Positions 57,282 to 64,000 of a DNA stretch of 64,000 nucleotides are shown here, piece by piece. The stretch lies in the NCBI RefSeq assembly GCF_030316135.1, contig NZ_CP128185.1:682001-746000 (forward strand), given 5' to 3'. The notes under the pieces were generated by a model. It was not told where the DNA came from. It saw nothing but the letters and a program-made list of their open reading frames with translations, and did no database searches. Origin of the DNA: Aliiglaciecola sp. LCG003 (GTDB lineage: Bacteria > Pseudomonadota > Gammaproteobacteria > Enterobacterales > Alteromonadaceae). Within the stretch, counting starts at the first letter, position 1, and each line of letters begins with the position of its first letter. The position numbers were made by a program, and so were the translations under genes.

Positions 57282-59537
57282 ATGCTTAGATTATTTCCAA
57301 GTTTACCTAGTAAAACTACCGTTTACAAAAACGGGCTGATCACCACTGTCGCACTGACCCTTTCGTCCACCTGTCTCGCTCAGCAGACAACAGCAACACA
57401 AAGTACAGAGGAAGAAGATTATGACGTCGTTATTGTCACCGCTCAAAAACGCGAACAGAAATTATCTGAAGTACCCATAGCTATTTCGTCTTTCAGTGCC
57501 ACCAGTATTCAACAAACCGGTATCACTCAATTAACTGAACTAGCTGATTTTATACCTAATTTATCCATCACTCGCACAACCGACTTCACTTCGGCCATTA
57601 CCATAAGAGGGGTGGGAGCCAATAGCCGTAATATTGGTTTTGATACTCGAGTGGGAGTTTATCTGGATGGAGTCTATCTGGGACAATCTCCAGCACTTAA
57701 TCAGGAGCTACTCGATTTAGAACGGGTTGAAGTGTTGCGCGGACCCCAAGGTACTCTATTTGGTAAAAACACGGTAGCAGGGGCGATCAATCTAATATCA
57801 AAAAAACCATCTGATGTATTGGAAGGTCAAATCAGTGCATCGATCGGTAATATGGGCGCGAGGGAGATTCAGGGCGAAATCAACCTACCTATTTCCGATA
57901 CCAGCGCCGCTAAATTCTCCGTGACGAAACTGGATAGAGACGGTTACATTAAGAATCTCACCACTGGCAATGATCTTAATGAGCGCGACGCATTAGCGTA
58001 TCGAGGCCAGTTTCGCTCGCAATTATCTGACAAGCTAGAACTGAATTTCAGTGTCGATGGGCTGAGCACCGAACGTCTATCGTTTTTAGGTGAAGCCATA
58101 TCTGATACGTTGAGCAATGTATTAGACCCTGCCGCGCCAGAAAAAGATGAAGTCGCCACCACTTTGGATACTTTTGAGAAACGAGACATTTGGGGGGGCT
58201 CATTGGACTTGGCCTGCCATATGGACAATGGTTATGATGTAAAATCGATTACCGCTTATCGGGATACGGATATCTTCTATCGGAATGATTCGGATTATGC
58301 TGTGGCTGATTTATTGGTGATTGAATACTCAGATCAATATAAACAATGGTCTCAAGAGTTTCAGTTGATCTCTCCGCAAGACGACTCAGCGTTCGATTAC
58401 GTAGCGGGAATTTATTTATATCGCCAAGATGCTGATACTCGACGGGATGCGATCAATGGCGCCCATTCATTCTTGTTTGGCAATGTACCTGGCTCAGTGG
58501 TGACTAACAGTGGTTTTGTGACTACCGATAGTTACGCTGCCTACTTTAACAGTGGTTACGATTTAACCGACAGCAGCTCACTGGCACTGGGATTGCGCTT
58601 TACCGATGAAGAGAAAGAACTAGATTGGTTGCTAGACGGTTCCGCGTCTGGCATTTTTGGCATCGGCAGCACAGAAGGTCGCTTAACTGATTCGCGCAGT
58701 GATAGTTACCTGTCTTATGCTTTAAGTTTTAACCATGCCTTCAATAGCAACCTTAACGGTTACGCCAAATATTCAACCGGTTTTAAAAGCGGTGGTTACA
58801 ACCTCGACTTTATCACCAACGCGGATTTAGCCGCTGGTATTCAATTTGATAAAGAAACGGTTGGTAGTGCCGAATTGGGTTTAAAAGGTAACTTCTACCG
58901 GAACAGCTTAGTGTTGAATTTCGCCGCGTTTAGTTCTGAATTCAAAAATTATCAGGTTAATCAGTTTATCGACTTAGGCAATGGCGCTTCATCTATTTCA
59001 ATTCGTAATGCGGCCAAGGCTAATACTCAGGGAATAGAGCTTGAGATGACTTATAGACCCATCAGCAACTTGGAAATTCAAGCTAGCATGGGCTTACTGG
59101 ATACGGAATTTGATAGTTTTCCAGGTGGCTTAACCGGTGGCGGCAACGCCCAAGGCAAAGACCTTATCAATGCACCAGACAGAAACTTTGCCCTCGGCGT
59201 ACAGTATATAACTGAAATTAGCGCACTAAATGCAGATCTTTCATGGCGATTGGATGTTACCCATAGCAGTGGGTTTTTCACCACTGTGGATAATGTTTAT
59301 AGTCAAACTTTGGGCGACGGCACCGTTGTCGACTTTGGTCACGTAGATAGCATTACTCTGGTTAATGCTCGCATTGGATTACTTGGCACCAATAACGGTT
59401 GGGAAGCCTACCTGTGGGGACGTAACTTGGCCGATGTGCGTGATCCTATTGATAATCGCAAAGACTTTTTCGGTACTGTCACCAGTAATTATCAAGAGCC
59501 ACGCACCTATGGCGTAGAAGTGGTTTATAGCTTTTAG
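57282..59537 (+). CDS. TonB-dependent receptor
   Basis: 751 residues. Signal peptide ends near CLAQQ; a TonB box-like YDVVIVTAQKREQ at 47-59 precedes the plug (about 60-170, with RVGVYLDGVYLG and LRGPQGTLFGKNTVAGAIN). The rest is a 22-strand barrel ending in VVYSF with the terminal Phe. The plug pattern resembles receptors of the carbohydrate/aromatic type rather than siderophore ones. It begins an operon with a hydrolase (10-bp gap) and a RidA protein, which points to uptake and breakdown of one substrate. Confidence 0.95.
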   Translation: MLRLFPSLPSKTTVYKNGLITTVALTLSSTCLAQQTTATQSTEEEDYDVVIVTAQKREQKLSEVPIAISSFSATSIQQTGITQLTELADFIPNLSITRTTDFTSAITIRGVGANSRNIGFDTRVGVYLDGVYLGQSPALNQELLDLERVEVLRGPQGTLFGKNTVAGAINLISKKPSDVLEGQISASIGNMGAREIQGEINLPISDTSAAKFSVTKLDRDGYIKNLTTGNDLNERDALAYRGQFRSQLSDKLELNFSVDGLSTERLSFLGEAISDTLSNVLDPAAPEKDEVATTLDTFEKRDIWGGSLDLACHMDNGYDVKSITAYRDTDIFYRNDSDYAVADLLVIEYSDQYKQWSQEFQLISPQDDSAFDYVAGIYLYRQDADTRRDAINGAHSFLFGNVPGSVVTNSGFVTTDSYAAYFNSGYDLTDSSSLALGLRFTDEEKELDWLLDGSASGIFGIGSTEGRLTDSRSDSYLSYALSFNHAFNSNLNGYAKYSTGFKSGGYNLDFITNADLAAGIQFDKETVGSAELGLKGNFYRNSLVLNFAAFSSEFKNYQVNQFIDLGNGASSISIRNAAKANTQGIELEMTYRPISNLEIQASMGLLDTEFDSFPGGLTGGGNAQGKDLINAPDRNFALGVQYITEISALNADLSWRLDVTHSSGFFTTVDNVYSQTLGDGTVVDFGHVDSITLVNARIGLLGTNNGWEAYLWGRNLADVRDPIDNRKDFFGTVTSNYQEPRTYGVEVVYSF

Positions 59538-59547
59538 GGAGAAGTAA

Positions 59548-60621
59548 ATGCGAGGGATTTTGTTGTGCTTACTTTTTGCAGTATTTACCAGTTTGGCTCA
59601 GGAGCGAAGGCCACCACCGCCTTTACCAGATTTTCCGGATTACCCGGCGCCGACTGAACTCAATGCTACAAGCAGTGGTGAAGTGTATTTTTCCTCGGTT
59701 ACCCCCGGGGATTGCAAGTGGCTGATCCTAGCGGATCAGATCCTTTTGGCTACCACAGTCAAAGCACAGCTGTTTTTACCAGCCGGAGCAAGTGCCACTC
59801 AACCCGTTCCAGCTATGGTCATAATCCATGGCAGTGGCGGTATTCTGCCTAGTCGTGAAATTGCTTACGGTAAGTGGATGGCCAGTCAGGGTATTGCCGG
59901 TTTGGTGGTTAATTCTTACGCTGCGCGCGGTGTGACGGAACAAACCCCTTATGGTTTACGAGTTGCTATCGTTAGTGACGCAGATGAAGCAACTGATGCC
60001 TACGGCGCGCTGAAATTTCTTAACCAACATCCAGCAATTAATCCAAATAAAATCGGTGTGATGGGCTTTTCCTATGGCGGAATGGCGACTCGCGCCGCAT
60101 TGGATGAGCGTATTCATCAGAATCTGGCTGCTGATGTAGCGCCTTTTGCACTGCATTTAGATTATTACGGCCCTTGCCATTTTGATCTGAAAACGGCGGA
60201 AACCACAGGTGCAGCGCTATTCAGTTTGCGCGGAGCACAAGATAAATCTAATGATCTGGAAACCTGCGCTAGGTTAGAAAATAGTTTACGGGAAGCCGGT
60301 TCTGCTGTGGGCAGTACTATTTTCCCTACTGCCGGTCACGGCTGGGAGATGGCAACCCCTAGACAATTTGTCGAAACCTTGAATCCTGCGCCATGTAAGC
60401 AGGTATTAATGGATAACGGTGATTGGCAGCTTGATGGACAAACCATAGCGGTTCCTTCTTTGAACAGTCGGGAGCAGAAATACCAGTTTCGCCTAGGGTT
60501 ATTGGGTCAAATGAAACAATCCTGTATGTCCAACGGTTATATTATGGGCCAGGATAAAAATACCCATGAGTTGTCACAGCGGCTACTTTTGCAATATACA
60601 ACGACCTATTTACTTAACTAG
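59548..60621 (+). CDS. Secreted dienelactone-hydrolase-like alpha/beta hydrolase
   Basis: 357 residues with a signal peptide (cut near SLAQE, about residue 18) followed by a Pro-rich stretch. VIIHGSGG is the oxyanion region; nucleophile Ser175 in GFSYGGMA; Asp in SLRGAQDKSND and His in PTAGHGWEM complete the triad. Four or more Cys after the signal peptide suggest disulphides. Dienelactone hydrolases usually use Cys; Ser here suggests esterase activity. Operon with the TonB receptor and ridA-like gene. Confidence 0.85.
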   Translation: MRGILLCLLFAVFTSLAQERRPPPPLPDFPDYPAPTELNATSSGEVYFSSVTPGDCKWLILADQILLATTVKAQLFLPAGASATQPVPAMVIIHGSGGILPSREIAYGKWMASQGIAGLVVNSYAARGVTEQTPYGLRVAIVSDADEATDAYGALKFLNQHPAINPNKIGVMGFSYGGMATRAALDERIHQNLAADVAPFALHLDYYGPCHFDLKTAETTGAALFSLRGAQDKSNDLETCARLENSLREAGSAVGSTIFPTAGHGWEMATPRQFVETLNPAPCKQVLMDNGDWQLDGQTIAVPSLNSREQKYQFRLGLLGQMKQSCMSNGYIMGQDKNTHELSQRLLLQYTTTYLLN

Positions 60622-60643
60622 TCTCGACTCATAAGGAGTTAAT

Positions 60644-61105
60644 ATGAAAAGGTTTTCTATTGCATTGCTAACAATGTTGTTGTCAATGGCCAGTCACGCT
60701 GATGGGCAGACAGATAGCACGATAAAGCGACTCAACTCGGAACAATTTAAACAGCTTAACCTGCCTTTTTCACAGGCCGTAGAGGTTAGTGGGATCTTAT
60801 ATCTGTCTGGCGAGCTAGGTGTGATACCGGGTAAGTTGGAGCTGGTAAAAGGTGGCGTTGTTCCCGAGACTCGTCAGGCTTTAGACAATATCAAAGCTAC
60901 TCTCGAACGCTTCGGTTCAGGGATGGATAAGGTAATCAAATGCACCTTGTTTCTGGCTGATATTAAAGAGTGGGGCGATGTAAACAAAGTCTATATTGAC
61001 TATTTTAAAAACGCGTTACCTGCCCGCAGCGCTGTGGCAGGAAGCGGTTTAGGCTTAGGTGCCAGAATTGAAATTGAATGCATGGCATTGGCTGCAAGCA
61101 ATTGA
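60644..61105 (+). CDS. Secreted RidA/YjgF-family protein
   Basis: 153 residues. A signal peptide (about 1-19, ending SHADG) is unusual, since most RidA proteins are cytoplasmic. Conserved Arg in ALPARSAVAGSGLGLGARIEIECMA and the Glu of the same stretch are both present, so imine/enamine deaminase activity is possible. Third gene of the TonB-receptor operon (23-bp gap after the hydrolase, with a good ribosome site AAGGAG), followed by a strong terminator. Confidence 0.88.
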   Translation: MKRFSIALLTMLLSMASHADGQTDSTIKRLNSEQFKQLNLPFSQAVEVSGILYLSGELGVIPGKLELVKGGVVPETRQALDNIKATLERFGSGMDKVIKCTLFLADIKEWGDVNKVYIDYFKNALPARSAVAGSGLGLGARIEIECMALAASN

Positions 61106-61126
61106 GGACTGTAATCTACTCGCATA

Positions 61127-61156
61127 TTGGCCAGCAATCCTTGCTGGCCAATTTTT
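61127..61156 (+). terminator. Strong terminator after the RidA gene
   Basis: TTGGCCAGCAA and TTGCTGGCCAA make an 11-bp perfect stem with a 3-nt loop followed by TTTTT. It ends the TonB receptor-hydrolase-RidA transcript and may also serve the convergent rluA-like gene. Confidence 0.93.
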
Positions 61157-61182
61157 AAATCCATCAACAAAAATCTTATTGA

Positions 61183-61896
61183 CTAAAATGGGCAAGGACA
61201 CTTGCCATGAGTCGACTCACCATTGGTCGGATGTTCAAAAACCAAGTCACTTGCATGGAGTTGTAGCCGATCGGCCATTTGTTGGCTATGCGCATTGTTA
61301 TACAGATCGCAGCCAAGAATAGGGTGACCTATAAATAAGCTGTGAATGCGCAGCTGGTGGGTACGTCCTGTTAGAGGCGTATATTGCACCAAGGTGCGAC
61401 GAGGATCCTCTAGACGCTTTATAACCCGATATTCACTGATAGCGCTCTTGCCCATGACGTGGCAAATATTGACTCGTGGAAAATACTGTTCATCTTTGGC
61501 TATGGCAGCGTTAATCTGACCTTGCTCGTCGGTAGCCCAGCCATCCAACATGGCCACATAACGCTTTTGAATCGTGCGGGCTTGAAACTGTTTGTTGAGA
61601 TGTTTCGATGACTGTGCATTTAGGCTTACCAGCATAATTCCCGACGTGCCAAAATCTAATCTGTGAGGTAATTTTGCCTGTGGGAAAGCAGGACTCATTC
61701 CATCTTGACCATGCACTAAGCGGTAGTGTACTGAATCCCAATTGAGTGGATTTTTGCCCGACAAACTGAGTAAACCGCTGGGTTTGTTGATCAGTAATAT
61801 ATCGTCGTCTTGATATAAAATCGTCACGAAATCCTTGCACACTGGCGCGACAAAGTTATCAACTATAGGTTGAGTTGGCAGACTTGTATTAGACAT
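61183..61896 (-). CDS. rluA: RluA-family pseudouridine synthase
   Basis: 237 residues. The catalytic Asp81 is in PHRLDFGTSGIML; INKPSGLL and TGRTHQLRIHSLFIGHPILGCDLY are the other RluA marks. No S4 domain, as in RluA itself (dual 23S rRNA A746/tRNA 32 specificity), so this name is likely but not certain. The C-terminal tail GESTHGKCPCPF is Cys-rich and seems to differ from E. coli. Confidence 0.85.
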   Translation of the reverse strand: MSNTSLPTQPIVDNFVAPVCKDFVTILYQDDDILLINKPSGLLSLSGKNPLNWDSVHYRLVHGQDGMSPAFPQAKLPHRLDFGTSGIMLVSLNAQSSKHLNKQFQARTIQKRYVAMLDGWATDEQGQINAAIAKDEQYFPRVNICHVMGKSAISEYRVIKRLEDPRRTLVQYTPLTGRTHQLRIHSLFIGHPILGCDLYNNAHSQQMADRLQLHASDLVFEHPTNGESTHGKCPCPF

Positions 61897-61922
61897 TTAA
61901 AATTTCCTGCTAAGCACCTTAG

Positions 61923-62612
61923 CTAAATATCACCAAACTCTACGATGGATTGACCTGACGACCATAAAGGATATTTGGCCATTACTTTGGTAAACATTCG
62001 ACTGTGTAAATATTGATTAAGCCAAGCCTTTAGTTGCGGATAAGGAGACTGCAAGTACCACTGACGTTCCACTTTGGCAAACTGTCGAATAAAGGGTAAA
62101 AGAGCGATATCCGCTAAACTTTCTTTATCATCAATTAAATAATTATGACCGTTAAGGCGCTGCTCTAAGTCTTGAATATACACCTCACAGGCCTGTCTGC
62201 AATCTAACAGGTTACTCTCATGATAACGTTTGGCGCATTTGTAGGCTTCTAGGCAGGTCTTAAATTCGTGGTCGAATCGATTAATCAGGCTTAGAATTTC
62301 AGCTAGTTGCGCCGACGACTTCAAGCCGCTTACACTTTCTGGGCTGTTCCTCACCTCCGTGCGAAGCAGGTTATTAGGATCACTTTGTGTCAGTGCCCAC
62401 AACATGATATCCAAACTTTCATCAATCACTTTTGATGATGCTAATACCAATATAGGGACAGTGCCTTTTGGCGAGGCGGCTAGCATTTCGGCTGGTTTGT
62501 CTTTAAGTACAACATCCCGCAGCTCAACCGATTGCTTTGATTTGAATATGGCTAAGCGTGCTCTCATTGCATAAGGACAATTCCTTAAAGAGTATAAAAC
62601 AGGTAACGTCAT
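61923..62612 (-). CDS. Glutathione S-transferase domain protein
   Basis: 229 residues. The thioredoxin-like N-terminal domain has LYSLRNCPYAMRARLA with CPY at the glutaredoxin-like position and the cis-Pro in KGTVPILVL, then an all-helical C-terminal domain (about 95-220). It resembles the GrxB/omega type. Substrate unknown. 26 bp upstream of rluA, perhaps one unit. Confidence 0.8.
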   Translation of the reverse strand: MTLPVLYSLRNCPYAMRARLAIFKSKQSVELRDVVLKDKPAEMLAASPKGTVPILVLASSKVIDESLDIMLWALTQSDPNNLLRTEVRNSPESVSGLKSSAQLAEILSLINRFDHEFKTCLEAYKCAKRYHESNLLDCRQACEVYIQDLEQRLNGHNYLIDDKESLADIALLPFIRQFAKVERQWYLQSPYPQLKAWLNQYLHSRMFTKVMAKYPLWSSGQSIVEFGDI

Positions 62613-62766
62613 GGGCTTGCATTCGCCTTGGTCATTAAAGTAAACAGTATAAAATAAGCAATCTAGCCGTATTTCGGTAGTTTATTGGTATTCAGTCGCT
62701 GAATATACAGGTAAAATCGCCCGCTCAAACGATAACAGATTAAGTCATTAGCAATAAGTTGAATAA

Positions 62767-64000
62767 ATGAATCCTAAAATTGAATTGTTAGCACCTGGTG
62801 GTGATGTTGACGCAATTAAAGCGGCAATTATAGCAGGCGCTGATGCGGTATATTGTGGTTTAGATAGCTTTAATGCCCGTAACCGCGCGTCAAATATCTC
62901 CTTTGACGAACTTGTTGGTGTGATTCGTTTAGCTCATCATTATCAATGCCAAATATTCTTAACCCTGAATATCGTTATTTTAGAGCGGGAATTTAAATCC
63001 CTTACCAAGCTACTCAATAAACTTGCCAATACCACCTTGGATGGCGTGATTGTGCAAGATATCGGTATGCTCTACGTTCTAAAGAAGTACTTTCCGACAC
63101 TCGACATTCACGCATCAACCCAGTTAACCACCCATAATGTAGGGCAGATCCCTTTCCTTAAACAACTTGGGGTTTCACGGGTTAACCTATCTCGTGAATT
63201 GAGCCTAAAAGAAATCACCACTATGGCCACGGCGGGTCATCAGCATGATGTGTTAACTGAAGTATTTGTGCACGGCTCATTGTGCGTAGCTTTTTCAGGC
63301 TTGTGCTATTCGACCTCTGCCAGTGCCGGTAATTCAGGTAATCGTGGTCGATGCAGCCAAGCGTGTCGTGAAGAGTACGAAACCACGCCTTCAGGCAATA
63401 ACTTTCCACTGAATATCAAAGACAACTCGGCCTTTTTTGATTTACCTGCGTTGATTGATGCCGGTGTGCATTCGTTTAAAATTGAAGGTCGGATTAAAGG
63501 GGCTAGTTATGTTCACACCGTGGTCGATAGCTTTAGAAAACAGATCGATGGCTTCCTAGAAACAGGTGAGCTTACCCAAGACGGTGAACGCTTATATAAA
63601 GTGTTTAATCGTGATTTCTCCAACGCGTTTTTACGTGGCGATTTAAATCAATCAATGTTTATAGAAAATCCCCGTGATAATTCTAAGAAGCATGCAATTG
63701 AGGCCAGCAACGCTATTTCGGTTGTACAAATTCATCAGGTTGAAAAAGACTTAAATCAACAAAAAGGCCAGATAGCGGCGTCGGTGTTTGACAAAATCAA
63801 GCACTTACGTATTGATAAACCCAGTCTGAAACTGGTCTTCTCAGGGGATGACGGATTACCTCTCACGTTAACTGTTATAACCGAAAACACCTTAGCTTTG
63901 GGAGCTGAAGCAGCTGAGAATACCTTTGTGGTGCAATCAACAGACTTGCTAACTAAAACTGACAAAGCTCCATTAAGCTTAGCGGATATTGAAAAACGCT
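62767..64000 (+). CDS. U32 peptidase family protein, RlhA/TrhP-like (runs off right edge)
   Basis: The frame opens at the ATG at 62767 (MNPKIELLAPGGDVDAIKAA) and is still open at the end of the window, giving at least 411 residues. Conserved HASTQLTTHN, VFVHGSLCVAFSGLCYST and NRGRCSQACREEYE give the Cys cluster that binds iron-sulphur in this group. U32 members modify RNA: RlhA hydroxylates C2501 of 23S rRNA, TrhP acts in tRNA uridine hydroxylation. Assignment to RlhA is by overall resemblance. Confidence 0.85.
   Translation, partial: MNPKIELLAPGGDVDAIKAAIIAGADAVYCGLDSFNARNRASNISFDELVGVIRLAHHYQCQIFLTLNIVILEREFKSLTKLLNKLANTTLDGVIVQDIGMLYVLKKYFPTLDIHASTQLTTHNVGQIPFLKQLGVSRVNLSRELSLKEITTMATAGHQHDVLTEVFVHGSLCVAFSGLCYSTSASAGNSGNRGRCSQACREEYETTPSGNNFPLNIKDNSAFFDLPALIDAGVHSFKIEGRIKGASYVHTVVDSFRKQIDGFLETGELTQDGERLYKVFNRDFSNAFLRGDLNQSMFIENPRDNSKKHAIEASNAISVVQIHQVEKDLNQQKGQIAASVFDKIKHLRIDKPSLKLVFSGDDGLPLTLTVITENTLALGAEAAENTFVVQSTDLLTKTDKAPLSLADIEKR

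Overview
The window looks like a chromosomal segment of a marine gammaproteobacterium of the Alteromonadales (Glaciecola/Paraglaciecola/Alteromonas-like). I infer this from gene order and protein similarity recalled from known families: pabA-argD-astA-astD, pilMNOPQ-aroK-aroB-damX-dam-rpe-trpS, divergent argE/argCBFGHA, cpxP/cpxRA, gpsA-secB-grxC-yibN facing gpmI-envC-yibQ, plus DUF2970, DUF3087 and a large TonB-dependent receptor. No rRNA, tRNA, prophage or CRISPR array was recognised.

Layout. 0-5 kb: end of an unknown gene, a DUF1338 gene and the arginine succinyltransferase genes astD, astA, argD/astC (minus strand). 5-7 kb: short repeats and an IS110-family element that abuts and extends the 3' end of pabA. 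7-21 kb: pabA, trpS, rpe, a TorF-like outer-membrane protein and two small genes, dam, damX, aroB, aroK, a Y1 (REP-associated type) transposase, and pilQPONM. 21-26 kb: mrcA and maeA, then a tandem 20-bp repeat array. 26-34.5 kb: the arginine biosynthesis operon argCBFGHA with divergent argE. 34.6-47.5 kb: mgsA, cpxP/cpxRA, pldB, trmL, gpsA-secB-grxC-yibN, gpmI-envC-yibQ, DUF808 and a zinc-ribbon protein. 47.6-64 kb: a penicillin-acylase-like lipoprotein, an Aer-like chemoreceptor, a frameshifted PEP-CTERM gene, glutaminase, several conserved hypotheticals, an operon of TonB receptor, secreted hydrolase and secreted RidA, then an RluA-type pseudouridine synthase, a GST and a truncated U32 peptidase/RlhA-like gene.

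Three things stand out. First, a family of short repeats built on the 10-mer GACACCCATG: I count about 26 exact copies in 64 kb (about 0.12 expected by chance on both strands at equal base frequencies). They occur as tandem arrays with a strict 20-bp period, as hairpins, as inverted pairs on both sides of the Y1 transposase, and inside damX, argC and cpxP. Second, upstream of argC there is a possible arginine attenuator: a 22-codon leader ORF with tandem Arg codons at its end, a strong intrinsic terminator before argC, and an 8-bp pairing between the leader and the pre-terminator region. Third, the IS110-family element has a roughly 400-bp non-coding end that could hold a guide (bridge) RNA, and its flanks resemble the repeat family.

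The window thus carries both an arginine-degrading set (ast, sharing argD) and an arginine-making set (argCBFGHA, argE), the latter probably under ArgR (paired ARG-box-like sites) and possibly attenuation. Coordinates, motifs and inverted repeats were read by eye; family names rest on recognition of conserved motifs, not on a database search.
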